A stretch of DNA of 64,000 nt, taken from Marinobacter sp. AC-23 (GTDB lineage Bacteria > Pseudomonadota > Gammaproteobacteria > Pseudomonadales > Oleiphilaceae). Location of the stretch: positions 1-64,000 of the forward strand of contig NZ_MBPP01000015.1 of the NCBI RefSeq assembly GCF_001858325.1. The letters are read 5' to 3'. The position numbers were made by a program, and so were the translations under genes. The notes below the pieces were generated by a model. The model was not told the DNA's origin. It saw only the letters and a program-made list of their open reading frames with translations, and made no database searches. Below are positions 38,777-49,234 of the stretch, piece after piece. Within the stretch, counting starts at the first letter, position 1, and each line of letters begins with the position of its first letter.

Positions 38777-40031
38777 CAGGCTCGAATGTGCCCGTCGCCG
38801 AATACCACGTATTTCTGCGAGGTTAAGCCTCAAGCCCAACCGGCCCACGGGCGTGTATTTTGTCTGTGGAGATACCGATCTCAGCGCCAAGGCCATACTC
38901 AAAGCCATCGGCAAAGCGGGTGGAGGCGTTAACCATTACCGAGCTCGAATCAACCTCCGTGATGAAACGTCGGGCACGGGTGTAGTTTTCTGTGATTATG
39001 CAGTCGGTATGTTGAGAGCTGTAACGGTTAATGTGCGCTATAGCGCCATCTAAACCATCCACCACGCGCACGGCCAATACAGGCGCCAGATACTCTTCCT
39101 GCCAGTCGGCCTCTGTAGCAGCTTTTATGTTTGTCAGAATTTCCCGGGTTTGCTCACAGCCCCGCAACTCCACGCCTTTTTCAATAAACGCTGGCCCCAA
39201 CAGCGGCAGCATATCGGCGGCAATTTCCCTATCCACCAGCAAGGTTTCCATGGTGTTGCAGGTCCCATACCGATGAGTTTTGGCGTTGACAGAAACGCTC
39301 AGTGCTTTTTCCGGGTCGGCATGGCTGTCGATATACACATGGCATACGCCATCAAGATGCTTGATTACAGGCACCCGCGCGTCCCGACTAATTCGTTCAA
39401 TCAGGCCTTTCCCGCCCCTGGGCACAATGACATCCACATAGTCCGGCATGGTGATCAGCTCCCCAACCGCAGCGCGGTCGGTAGTTTTGACCACCTGAAC
39501 CGCCGATTCTGGCAAGCCGACCTCTGCGAGCCCCCGAGCCAGACACAAAGCAATGGCCTGGTTGGAATGAAGGGACTCAGAGCCACCGCGCAAAATAGTA
39601 GCATTGCCAGATTTCAAGCAAAGACTTGCAGCCTCAACCGTTACATTGGGGCGAGACTCGTAGATAATGCCAATAACCCCCAGGGGCACTCGCATTTTCC
39701 CCACCTGAATGCCAGATGGGCGATAGGTCATGTCGGTAATTGCACCAATAGGGTCAGGCAAAGAGGCAACCTGGCGGAGCCCCTCTATCATGGCGTCAAT
39801 ACGTGCAGGCGTAAGCTCAAGCCGATCCAGCATGGCGGCATCCAAACCACTTTCCCGGGCACTGGCAAGATCGCGGGCATTTGCCTCGGCCAGCTCATTG
39901 CGCGCGCCATCCAGCGCTTCGGCAGTAGCCAAGAGCGCACGGTTTCGCACCTCTGTGGTAGAACGCGCAACAAGTGTCGCCGCGGCCCGGGCCTGCTGGC
40001 CGACTTCGGTCATATAAACTGCAATATCCAT
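38776..40031 (-). CDS. proA: Gamma-glutamyl phosphate reductase (frameshift at the last codons)
   Basis: Full-length aldehyde-dehydrogenase-fold enzyme. [32 protein letters not shown] and DGVCHVYID with its catalytic Cys are conserved. It reduces gamma-glutamyl phosphate in proline synthesis. The frame stops early after [10 protein letters not shown]. Adding one base at ~38828 extends it as [16 protein letters not shown] to a TGA at 38778-38776 that overlaps the nadD ATG, giving 418 residues, the family length. Confidence 0.94.
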
Positions 40032-40165
40032 CCCTTTACCTTATGTATTTTCTGCCAGAATTCAGGAATAAGAACCTAACTTTACCTTTCCCGTTTCAAG
40101 TACGCACCCCAAACAGATATTATACCGTTGCGGTACAACAGGAACTCCGAAAAAGGACGAATACC

Positions 40166-41182
40166 ATGGCCCAAACGGCCGACAAGTTTTTGCTGAACCG
40201 GTTATCACGCGCCAGCCTGGTCGTTTTTGTGGCCATTGCGGTTCTGTGCGCCCTATTTGGAGAGCCACTCACTGCCGCCTGTGCCGTAGCCGCAGCAGGT
40301 ATCGTCATCAGCGGCCGCAGCTTTCATCAGGGGCGCGGGGCCAACCCATGGCCAACCATTCAAAAGCTGTTTTTCGGGTTACTTGTATTGTTGCTGATGG
40401 CGAGTTTCTGGACAGGACCATGGGCGCTCAGCCACTGGCTCTACGGGCTGGTATTGGTTGCGTTTGCACTAGTGCCTCGCGGTATCGCAACACTGGTAAC
40501 TGTGATTGTGGTGATTCTGGCCATAGCCGCTGCCCAGGGGGCTGAAGGCATCGCTGATCGCCATCAAATGATCAGTGCCTTTGTGCTCACTACTCTGCTT
40601 TCCGCTGTACTGATATTCCTGCGCGATTACAAAACTCGCCAGCTAGCGCCGCTTAGGCGCACAGACGAACTCACTCAGGCCGCCAGCCGAGAATATCTGT
40701 CGGCAGACCTGCACAAGGAAATCCAACGCAGCGAGCGCGAGGGAACTGACATGTCTATCATTATGATCGGCCTTGATGCCCACGCCAGCGACAACGACCC
40801 AGACGAAGATATCCGGTCGATTCTACCGAGAATCGGACGCTTCCTGCACTCGCAGATACGGGATTTTGACACCTACTACCGGGCGGCAGACCTACAGTTT
40901 CTGGTCATTTTGCCGGGCATAGCCACCCATGAAGCCATCACCCGGGCCGAAATCATCCGCAAGGGGCTTGACGCTCTACTCGACACCCACGGCATGAACC
41001 TGACCGTAAGCACCGGCATCGCCGGGCTAAACATCGGCGATGATGCCGATAGCCTGCAACAAAGCGCAGCCAACGCACTGCGCCGCGCGCAGCAACAGGG
41101 CGGCAACAGGACTCAGGCTTACAGTGCCTGGTCACCAGCATCTACGCCAACCCAGCCACGTGCGGAAGGAACTGCGCCATGA
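40166..41182 (+). CDS. Membrane protein with degenerate GGDEF domain (I)
   Basis: 338 residues from MAQTADKFLLNRLSRASLVV, with AAAGGA before the ATG. About five membrane segments (residues ~15-155) lead to a GGDEF-like domain that starts RRTDELTQAASREYLSADL. The active-site loop reads YRAADLQFLVILPG, so GGDEF is replaced by AADLQ and cyclase activity is not expected. The following gene overlaps by 4 bases (ATGA) and encodes a similar protein, so this is a tandem duplication or paired complex. A c-di-GMP- or GTP-binding regulatory role is inference. Confidence 0.8.
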   Translation: MAQTADKFLLNRLSRASLVVFVAIAVLCALFGEPLTAACAVAAAGIVISGRSFHQGRGANPWPTIQKLFFGLLVLLLMASFWTGPWALSHWLYGLVLVAFALVPRGIATLVTVIVVILAIAAAQGAEGIADRHQMISAFVLTTLLSAVLIFLRDYKTRQLAPLRRTDELTQAASREYLSADLHKEIQRSEREGTDMSIIMIGLDAHASDNDPDEDIRSILPRIGRFLHSQIRDFDTYYRAADLQFLVILPGIATHEAITRAEIIRKGLDALLDTHGMNLTVSTGIAGLNIGDDADSLQQSAANALRRAQQQGGNRTQAYSAWSPASTPTQPRAEGTAP

Positions 41183-42177
41183 CAGAAACCCGGCTAAGAA
41201 CCTGGACACACAGCGTTGGCTACGGCCTGGCGGCCCTATTTATTTTTACCCTGGCTCTGCAAAACCTTCGCTATGGATTTTATGAGCTTTTCTATCTGGC
41301 TTCGGGCATGGCAGCCCTGACCCTTGGGGGCGTAGCCTATACGTTCCTAAGCCGAAGGCACCAACTCTCTGCCCCTGGCCACTTGATTATTCTCTCTGGC
41401 CTGAACAGCGGTCTTCTGGCAGCTATGTTTACAATGGACACCACCGGCATTAGCCACTGGGCCATGCCACTACTGGTACTCAACCTGCTGATATTGCCCT
41501 TGCGCCAGGCACTCGCGCTGTCTCTGCTCCTGCTTGCCCCCATGGCGATTCTGCTTTTTGTCAAACAGCCTCCCGCAGAGGCCCTCACAGCCGTTAGTGG
41601 TTCACTTATTGTTCTGATCGTTGCAGCACTTTATATATGGCAATACGATCACATGGCTCAATCCGCAGAAGATCTCGCCATCACCGATCCGGTTACAGGG
41701 GCCCATAATGCCCGCTTTCTGGACGAGACCCTGCAAAAAGAAATTAGCCGGGCCATTGCTACCGGCCACAGCCTCTCAGTAATCGACCTCACCATAGATT
41801 ACGCCGACGAGGCGGTCGATCTTCACGGCCAACCTGGCATGCAGGCACTGTTCTACAACATGACCCAGCATTTATTCGGAGTTATTCGTGCCGGCGACAC
41901 ACTGTATACGCTGAATGGCTCGGAGTTTTTCCTGATTTTACCTTTCACCCCGGAAGAAGGTGTGCGCGTGATTGCCGAACGCATACGGCGCACCATCTCC
42001 GAACACCAATGGCCATTGATCGGCAAAGCCACTGTCAGTCTCGGCTGCACAACCCGTGGCAGCAGCGACACCCGCACCGACAATCTGCGCAATCGCGCCC
42101 ATCAAGCCATGATTGAGGCCCGCCGGCGCGGGGCCGACTCTGCCTGGTTTAGCCCGGGAGAAGCGCTCCGGACATGA
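41179..42177 (+). CDS. Membrane protein with degenerate GGDEF domain (II)
   Basis: 332 residues. It has about six membrane segments, then a GGDEF-like domain (DLAITDPVTGAHNARFLDETL). The active-site loop is YTLNGSEFFLILPF, so GGDEF is degenerate to NGSEF. It shares layout with the preceding gene and overlaps it and the next gene by 4 bases each, giving a tightly coupled three-gene unit. The two proteins may form a heteromer; no enzymatic role can be claimed. Confidence 0.8.
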   Translation: MTETRLRTWTHSVGYGLAALFIFTLALQNLRYGFYELFYLASGMAALTLGGVAYTFLSRRHQLSAPGHLIILSGLNSGLLAAMFTMDTTGISHWAMPLLVLNLLILPLRQALALSLLLLAPMAILLFVKQPPAEALTAVSGSLIVLIVAALYIWQYDHMAQSAEDLAITDPVTGAHNARFLDETLQKEISRAIATGHSLSVIDLTIDYADEAVDLHGQPGMQALFYNMTQHLFGVIRAGDTLYTLNGSEFFLILPFTPEEGVRVIAERIRRTISEHQWPLIGKATVSLGCTTRGSSDTRTDNLRNRAHQAMIEARRRGADSAWFSPGEALRT

Positions 42178-43625
42178 GCAGCGCCTGGCTTACAGATCTG
42201 ACGGCATGGCTAAGCGCCAACCCTGGCTGGTTGTCGCTGGCATTGTTCAGTACCGCGTTTATTGAGTCTTTGGCGGTTGCGGGCATCCTTGTCCCGGGCG
42301 TTGCGTTCCTGTTTACCATGTCGGTTATGGCGGCCCAAATCGACATGCCACTTATGACTGTACTGGTATGGGCGTGGCTGGGCGCGGTCAGCGGCGACAC
42401 TGTGAGCTTTGCGATCGGCAGGCTCTTTCAGGGGCGGCTAGCAAGCGTGTGGCCGTTAAGTCGCTACCCTGAACACATCAGAAAAGCAGAGATTTTTTTC
42501 CATCTACACGGTGGGAAGAGCGTTATTATCGGGCGGTTCGTGGGGCCATTGCGACCGATAATACCGCTGATTGCAGGGGCACTGCTGATGCCTTGGCGTC
42601 GTTTTCTGGCATTTAATATAGGATCCGCTATTGCCTGGGCTCCGGCTTATATTCTGCCCGGCTTTCTGGTGGGAGGCGCTCTGGCAAGCGATGTACAGCC
42701 ACCTGCACACATGTATCTGGTCACGGGAATTAGCCTGGCGACACTGGCCGTAATCTATTTGGTTATTTTCCGTTTTCAACTAGGCCTTGGCGACGACAGC
42801 CGCCTTTACTTCTGGCTTCAACGGAAGATGGCGCAATATGACACCACCCACCGATTCTGGCGCCTTTACTCCAATGAACGCCCTGCCCAAGAAGGAGAGT
42901 TCCCGCTGGCTTCGCTGATGCTTGCGCTTGGCGCTCTGGCCTTGTTTATCCTCTGGGCGCAGCTGGCAACCATGACTGGCGTAATCGAACCTTTCGATCA
43001 ACTGGCCATGCAATGGTTCAGCGATTTGCGCCAACCGTTGCTTGACGCACCAGCCATAGCAGCCACACTTCTGGGCGACCCTCCCGTCCTCACTACTGGG
43101 GCCGTGGTGGCGTGCCTGGCACTGGCTTTCCGGGGTCACTACGCAGCGGCTGTACATATACTGCTAGCGGCGATTATGACCATAGTATTGGTATGGGGTC
43201 TAAAATCCGCCATTGGCGTTGTGCGACCTGAGCTGGTGGTAAACCCGCCGTCATCTGGCTCTTTCCCCAGCGGCCACACTGCCGGCATCACCGTGTTTGT
43301 AACACTGCTGGCCAGCTTTGTGGCTGCGGAAGCCCGCAACCGCAAACGCTGGCAAAGTTATATAATGTTCTCGCTACCACTGATCCCCGTAGCCCTTAGC
43401 CGGCTTTATCTGGGTGTACACTGGTTCAGCGACATTATAGGGGGGCTTTTACTCGGGCTGGCAATTACCGGCGCAACAAGAGCCAGCTTCAGCCGATTTG
43501 ACCGGGTTCCGATCGCCCTCGATGCACTAACCCTCTCGGCCGCATTGGCCTGGCTGGCTTTTTGCGGAGGCTATATCTGGTTCGTTTGGCCAGAAGCCGT
43601 GCAGCACTACGCCCCCGCCCTTTAA
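42174..43625 (+). CDS. DedA-PAP2 fusion membrane protein
   Basis: 483 residues. The first ~200 are a DedA/SNARE-associated domain (FIESLAVAGILVPGVAFLF, GGKSVIIGRFVGPLRPIIPL), the family now linked to lipid-carrier recycling. The second half is a PAP2 phosphatase: KSAIGVVRP (KxxxxxxRP), SGSFPSGHTAG (PSGH) and SRLYLGVHWFSD (SRxxxxxHxxxD), all catalytic residues present. A single protein that both translocates and dephosphorylates a polyprenyl or lipid phosphate is a plausible inference. It is coupled behind two degenerate GGDEF genes. Confidence 0.9.
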   Translation: MSSAWLTDLTAWLSANPGWLSLALFSTAFIESLAVAGILVPGVAFLFTMSVMAAQIDMPLMTVLVWAWLGAVSGDTVSFAIGRLFQGRLASVWPLSRYPEHIRKAEIFFHLHGGKSVIIGRFVGPLRPIIPLIAGALLMPWRRFLAFNIGSAIAWAPAYILPGFLVGGALASDVQPPAHMYLVTGISLATLAVIYLVIFRFQLGLGDDSRLYFWLQRKMAQYDTTHRFWRLYSNERPAQEGEFPLASLMLALGALALFILWAQLATMTGVIEPFDQLAMQWFSDLRQPLLDAPAIAATLLGDPPVLTTGAVVACLALAFRGHYAAAVHILLAAIMTIVLVWGLKSAIGVVRPELVVNPPSSGSFPSGHTAGITVFVTLLASFVAAEARNRKRWQSYIMFSLPLIPVALSRLYLGVHWFSDIIGGLLLGLAITGATRASFSRFDRVPIALDALTLSAALAWLAFCGGYIWFVWPEAVQHYAPAL

Positions 43626-43630
43626 CGACC

Positions 43631-44209
43631 TCAGCCTTCTTCGAGAGCTTCAAGCAATTCTTGTAGGCGACTCAAGCGTGTCAGTGGATCCTGCATCTCC
43701 AAAAGGTGCTGCTTTTCCTGCTTGTCCAGAGGTAGCAGCTCGGTCAACCGCCAGCCGACACTACAAGCCTCATCATAATCAACACTCATACCCAGCTCAT
43801 CAATAACCGGGTGCCTGAACAACGCGCGCAATACAGAGGGCAGCTCGTGAAATACGATGGGAATATCCGCCCGGGTTTCTGCAGGTAAAAAGGCCACCTC
43901 GCCCAAATTCAAGCCATCGTCCTGTTGCCAGCTGCGGGTGATAGAAACCTTGGCATCGCCTTCAACAGTAATCCCTAGCAACCCATTGTCCAGTTGCTGA
44001 AAGTCGATGATGCGCACGTATGTGCCGGTTTCATAAAAAGACGCCACTCGCTCGGATTCCTCACCCTCGCGTAGCAAGGTGATAACAAATCCTTGATCTT
44101 CTTTCAGGCAGCGGGTCAGCATATCGATGTAACGCGGCTCGAACAGTTGCAATGGAACCCTGCCCCCAGGCAACACAACCGAATTGAGAGGAAAAACCGG
44201 AACCTTCAT
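43631..44209 (-). CDS. LON substrate-binding-domain protein
   Basis: 192 residues, only the N-terminal LON (PUA-like) domain: VPVFPLNSVVLPGGRVPLQLFEPRY is the signature. It has no ATPase or protease domain, so it is a stand-alone adaptor-like protein of unknown role. Its start overlaps the stop of the HDOD gene by 4 bases, so the two are coupled. Confidence 0.88.
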   Translation of the reverse strand: MKVPVFPLNSVVLPGGRVPLQLFEPRYIDMLTRCLKEDQGFVITLLREGEESERVASFYETGTYVRIIDFQQLDNGLLGITVEGDAKVSITRSWQQDDGLNLGEVAFLPAETRADIPIVFHELPSVLRALFRHPVIDELGMSVDYDEACSVGWRLTELLPLDKQEKQHLLEMQDPLTRLSRLQELLEALEEG

Positions 44210-45461
44210 CGAATCGACAACAGTTGTTGAACTTCATCAACCCGGGCTCGCGCCTTGGTCAGAAGATCAAGACTGCGAGAGGCGTTCAGCTCAAGATTGC
44301 CAAGCCTGCCATAGGCCGGCACCTCGTCGAACGAAGGCAGGCCCTCATTTTGGCTGGACCCAATCATGGCGTGAAGTTGCGCCACAATAACGACATCCAC
44401 CAGCTGAGGCTCTGCTTCCCGGCCTCATAGCCCCAGTCTTCTGCATGCCGCACAGCTTCAACAAAAGTGGGCGGGAATGACCAGCTTTCCAGAACAGCGG
44501 TACCAACATCTGCCCGCAGCTCGCTGATGGCACTGTGCAGATTAGTGTCGTCAGCAAACAGATTTACATGATGCTCCGCCTGCACCAAAACCGGTACCAC
44601 ACCTATGTCATGGAGCAGTCCCGCCAGCAATGCTTCCTCTGGATTCAGGCGGGTTGCATGGTCGGCTAAAACCCAACAAAGTGCCGCCACCTCACGGGAG
44701 TGCCGCCAGAGTTTTTCCATTTCCCTCTGTAACGACGGATGCCGGCTTTTGAACACTTCCCGCATGGAAAACACGGTAACCAGCTGACGAGTTGTGCGCA
44801 TGCCCAGCCGAACAACTGTCTCACGAACGTTACGCACATCGCTGAAACCCCGGTAAAGCGGGCTGTTACAGGCTCGCACCAGCTTGGCCGCCATGGCCGG
44901 GTCGGCAGACACGGCGCTGGCCACCTGGTCGGCAGTAGTGTCGTCTCTGTCGACCAGACGCCGCACTTTCCAAGCCACATCGGGAACGCTTGGAAGCTTA
45001 AGCTGGTTGGAGCGAAGCTCTGCGTAAAATTTCATCAGTAGATGGTGCTCTTCGCTCTCACCCTCACCTTGGCTCTCACCCGAATCCATCTCTACCTGGG
45101 CAACTGGCGCTGCGCGCAAAAGCTGATTGAGCACGTCCTGCTCAACCACAAGAAACTCACAAGGCTTTACTGCGGTCACGTCGTACATTCGCGGCTGCAG
45201 TCTGGCGATGGGGTTCAGTGCCTGCTCGGTTTCGGCCTCGATGACCGACTTACGACCATCCATCGATTCCAACTCGACCTTTCCGGACACCAGAAAATAA
45301 TCCAGGCCGTCACGCACACCTCGCTCCAGCACGCGCTGGCCTGGACCGTGAGCCCTGCGTTCGGCGCGACTAGCTAGTAATACCAGCTGATCATCAGTCA
45401 GTCGATTCAGTGGCTGAAATGCTTTCAAACGGCGTAGCGGCAGGCTTTCCTGGCTAGCCAT
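44206..45461 (-). CDS. cNMP-binding / HDOD regulator (frameshift near C terminus)
   Basis: The start MASQESLPLRRLKAFQPLNR at 45461 has AAGGAG 6 bases before it. Residues ~15-125 form a cyclic-nucleotide-binding-like barrel. An HDOD domain follows (LRSNQLKLPSVPDVAWKV, LVRACNSPLYRGF, LLAGLLHDIGVVPVL). One base is missing at ~44420; the next frame continues EPQLVDVVIVAQLHAMIGSS and ends at 44206, giving ~418 residues. HDOD proteins are signalling proteins with degenerate HD sites. Target unknown. Confidence 0.85.
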
Positions 45462-45617
45462 AGGCAATCTCCTTAAGCGAGGCATTGATTCGTAATATCT
45501 GTTAACTATTGTAACCACGGCGGCGGAAAACAACCATGCGCCCAGAGGCTAATCTGGTATCCTTTACCTCTGCATTAAAGCATTCAACCAGCATTCTTAC
45601 AGAGAGACCAGAACACC

Positions 45618-47452
45618 ATGCCTCAGTATCGTTCGCGGACTTCGACCGCCGGCCGCAATATGGCCGGCGCCCGCGCCCTCTGGCGCGCCACCGGCATGAA
45701 AGACGGTGATTTCGGCAAGCCCATTATTGCCGTTGTTAACTCCTTCACGCAGTTTGTGCCCGGGCACGTCCACCTCAAGGATCTGGCCAGCTTGTATGCC
45801 GCGAAATCGAGGCAGCCGGCGGAGTTGCCAAAGAATTCAACACCATCGCAGTGGATGACGGCATCGCCATGGGCCACGATGGCATGCTCTACTCGCTGCC
45901 GTCCCGGGAACTGATTGCTGACTCAGTCGAGTATATGGTGAATGCTCACTGCGCCGACGCGATGGTGTGCATCTCCAACTGCGACAAAATCACACCGGGA
46001 ATGCTAATGGCCGCCATGCGCCTGAACATTCCCGCTATTTTCGTTTCCGGCGGCCCCATGGAAGCCGGCAAGACCAAGCTGTCAGAACACAAACTGGACT
46101 TGGTGGATGCAATGGTTATTGCAGCAGACCCCACTGCCGACGACGAAATGGTTGCAGAATACGAGCGCAGCGCTTGCCCCACCTGTGGCTCTTGCTCCGG
46201 CATGTTTACCGCCAACTCCATGAACTGCCTGGCCGAAGCCATTGGTTTGGCGTTACCCGGCAACGGCTCCATGCTGGCTACCCATTCCGACCGTGAGCAG
46301 CTGTTTCTGAAAGCCGGCCGGCAGATTGTGGAGAATGCAAAGCGTTATTACGAACAGGACGATGCCAGTGTGCTGCCAAGGAGCATCGCCTCCATGGCCG
46401 CGTTCGAAAACGCCATGATTATGGATATCGCCATGGGCGGATCCACTAACACCATTCTGCACCTACTGGCAGCCGCTCAGGAAGGCGGGGTTCCGTTCAC
46501 TCTGAACGAGATTGACCAGCTTTCCCGCCGGGTCCCGCAGTTATGCAAAGTCGCTCCAAACTCGCCCAAATATCACATGGAAGACGTGCATCGCGCGGGT
46601 GGCATTATGGGCATTATGGGGGAGTTGGAACGTGGCGGCCTGATCAATACCGATTTGCCCACGGTACATAGCAAAACCATGAAAGAAGCCCTGAAAACCT
46701 GGGATATTATGCGCTCACCGCCGCCTGAGGTTGTTGACTTCTACAAAGCTGGTCCCGCCGGCATCCCAACCCAGACAGCCTTCAGCCAAAGCACTCGCTG
46801 GCCAAGCCTTGATGGCGACCGCGAGACCGGCTGTATTCGTTCGGTTGAGCACGCTTATAGCTCAGAAGGCGGCCTTGCCGTCCTGTATGGCAACATCGCC
46901 GTTGACGGCTGTGTGGTAAAAACCGCAGGCGTGGATGAGAGCATTTTTGTGTTCGAGGGCACGGCCAAGGTATTTGAGAGCCAAGACGCTGCGGTTGCAG
47001 GTATTCTGGATGATCAAGTCAAACCCGGTGACGTGGTCATTATCCGCTACGAGGGCCCCAAAGGCGGCCCCGGTATGCAGGAAATGCTCTACCCCACCAG
47101 CTATCTCAAGTCCAAAGGGCTGGGCAAAGATTGCGCATTGCTCACCGACGGCCGGTTCTCCGGCGGCACCTCTGGGCTTTCCATTGGCCACGCCTCGCCC
47201 GAAGCTGCAGCCGGGGGCGCTATTGGCCTAATCGAAAACGGCGACCCGATCCTTATCGACATTCCCCAACGATCCATCAACGTACAGCTGGATCAACAGG
47301 AACTGGATCGTCGTCGAGAAGCCCGGGATGCAAAAGGCTGGAAGCCTGAGCAACCCAGAGATCGTGCAGTGTCAGCGGCTCTGAAAGCCTATGCGCTGCT
47401 GGCAACCAGCGCTGACAAAGGCGCCGTAAGGGATCTGGAAAAGCTCGGTTAA
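45618..47452 (+). CDS. ilvD: Dihydroxy-acid dehydratase (frameshifted near N terminus)
   Basis: Starts [20 protein letters not shown]. After VHLKDL one base is missing (~45787); the next frame continues [20 protein letters not shown] and then uninterrupted. Repaired length is 611 residues, the family norm. Cluster and active-site segments include [20 protein letters not shown] and [18 protein letters not shown]. It makes 2-keto acids in valine/isoleucine synthesis and needs an Fe-S cluster. A textbook terminator follows. The indel is most likely a sequence error. Confidence 0.95.
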
Positions 47453-47467
47453 TCTGGCCCCTCATAC

Positions 47468-47508
47468 AAAAAGCCCGCGCAGTTGACATAACCTGCGCGG
47501 GCTTTTTT
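47468..47508. terminator. Strong terminator after ilvD
   Basis: AAAAAGCCCGCGCAG / CTGCGCGGGCTTTTTT, 15-bp stem with a 10-base loop and six T residues. It lies between two converging genes and can serve both. Confidence 0.93.
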
Positions 47509-47525
47509 GTTTCTGGACACCTAAA

Positions 47526-47918
47526 TCAGAAGAATGACCAACCGCCGTCATCCTCTTCTTCAACGGCATCTTCCTCAACTGGCTCAGGCTGGCTGGTAGC
47601 TGCAGGTTGAGCTTTCTTTGGAGCTGACACAGGCGCGGCGGCCGCAACCTGAACACGGATCATGCCCAGCGCTTTTTTGGTTGCCTCATCCAGAATACCG
47701 TTTGCCTGAAGCCCATTATCCTTCTGAAAACGAGACAGTTCAGACCGGGTGGTTTCGTCCATTCCAGAGTTTACATTGGTAATGTTGTACCCAGCGCCGT
47801 AAAGGGCATTCTTCAGCGAAACCGCTTCATCCGCGAACGCGGCGGGCGCGAACCCCAAAATGACGGTTGCACCGGCTGCGAGCGCCAAGCGGCCCATACG
47901 GGTGGTCGCGTTTTTCAT
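47526..47918 (-). CDS. Secreted peptidoglycan-binding-domain protein
   Basis: 130 residues from MKNATTRMGRLALAAG, preceded by GGTGAG; a signal peptide ends at AFADEA. The mature part has one PG_binding_1-like repeat (LKNALYGAGYNITNVNSGMD and RSELSRFQKDNGLQANGILDE). A Pro/Ala linker and a very acidic end (EEDAVEEEDDGGWSFF) follow. It probably sits in the periplasm on murein. No catalytic domain. Confidence 0.75.
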   Translation of the reverse strand: MKNATTRMGRLALAAGATVILGFAPAAFADEAVSLKNALYGAGYNITNVNSGMDETTRSELSRFQKDNGLQANGILDEATKKALGMIRVQVAAAAPVSAPKKAQPAATSQPEPVEEDAVEEEDDGGWSFF

Positions 47919-48041
47919 GATACTCACCTGCTTTACTCCTGATATCTCACCGATATCCGTTTCTTTCTTGTTATGTGGTGCCAATCTCCACAGGCTGAGG
48001 CGAATTCTTAAAAGACTAGCATACTTTTGTCTCGTGTCGCC

Positions 48042-49121
48042 TTAACCGACATCCTCATCATTGTTAAGGGTCGCTTGTGGCTCTTCACTGAATTCCCGAA
48101 TAAAGATCCCCCAGAACGCCATGAACAGCGCAGCGACCAACGGCCCCATCACAAAACCATTAATACCAAACATGGCAATGCCACCCAAGGTGGACAGCAA
48201 CACAATGTAATCAGGAAGCTTAGTATCCCGGCCAACCAGAATTGGGCGCAGCAGGTTATCCGCAAGCCCTATAACCACTACGCCGAAAGCTGTAAGCACC
48301 AACGCCTGGGTGACATCCCCCACGGCGGCAAGGTAAATAGCGGCTGGCACCCAGACCAGCGCAGCGCCCACAGCAGGCAGCAATGAGAAAATAGCCATGA
48401 CCACGCCCCACAACAGCGCGCCGCCAATGCCTAGAAGCCAGAAAATGATGCCACCTAAAGCGCCCTGAATAATAGCAATCAACAGATTACCTTTAACCGT
48501 TGCACGAGTTACCTCAGCAAACTTGGCAAACAGCAAGCGCTCACGCTCATCCCCCAGCGGGAGCGCGCGAATCAGCAGGTCAACCAGCTTGTTGCCATCG
48601 CGCAGTAGAAAGAACGCCAGGTACACCATCAGGGCCAGCCCGAGGAAAAACTGGAAAGTATTCTGACCAACACCCAGGGCCTGTTTCGCAAGAAATTGGC
48701 TACCACCCACAAACAGGCTGACCACTCGATCACGGATTTCGCCAAAGCTTATATCAAATTGCGCCAGGGATGATTGAATGGCCGGGAAAGACTGGTTCAC
48801 CTGATCAATATACTCGCCTGGCTTTATCTGACCGTCCTGAATTTGCTGATAAATCCCTAGCCCCTCAGCCACCAGAGAGGTCACCAACACCAGCACCGGA
48901 ATCACCACAATCAACATGCATACGGTTAACGTAATCAATGCATTCACGTTTGGTCGATCGCCAAGCCGGCGCACCAGGAATACCTGAAACGGGTGAAAAA
49001 TCAGTGCAATGGCGATTGCCCAAAAAATGGGCCCGAAAAAAGGCTTCATGAGAAGCACGAAGGCTAGGGAAACTCCGACCAGCATGGCAAGAAAGGTTCG
49101 TGTCTCAAGTTTTGCGTACAT
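48042..49121 (-). CDS. AI-2E family (PerM/YdiK-like) permease
   Basis: 359 residues from MYAKLETRTFLAMLVG; an ATG 15 codons upstream is less likely. About eight membrane segments, with the family features FGPIFWAIAIALIFHPF, a long periplasmic/cytoplasmic helix region, and GALLWGVVMAIFSLLPAVGAALVWVP near residue 240. Members export autoinducer-2-like or other small molecules, or act as Na+/H+ antiporters; the substrate is unknown here. Confidence 0.88.
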   Translation of the reverse strand: MYAKLETRTFLAMLVGVSLAFVLLMKPFFGPIFWAIAIALIFHPFQVFLVRRLGDRPNVNALITLTVCMLIVVIPVLVLVTSLVAEGLGIYQQIQDGQIKPGEYIDQVNQSFPAIQSSLAQFDISFGEIRDRVVSLFVGGSQFLAKQALGVGQNTFQFFLGLALMVYLAFFLLRDGNKLVDLLIRALPLGDERERLLFAKFAEVTRATVKGNLLIAIIQGALGGIIFWLLGIGGALLWGVVMAIFSLLPAVGAALVWVPAAIYLAAVGDVTQALVLTAFGVVVIGLADNLLRPILVGRDTKLPDYIVLLSTLGGIAMFGINGFVMGPLVAALFMAFWGIFIREFSEEPQATLNNDEDVG

Positions 49122-49234
49122 AATTCCGTTTTGTCCTATCAGATTCAGTCGGGCATTAGCTACCACGCCTGCATGGCCACTCGTGCATGCTTCAGGGTAT
49201 AGTGAAAAGTTGTTGATTAACTATTAAACAGGTC

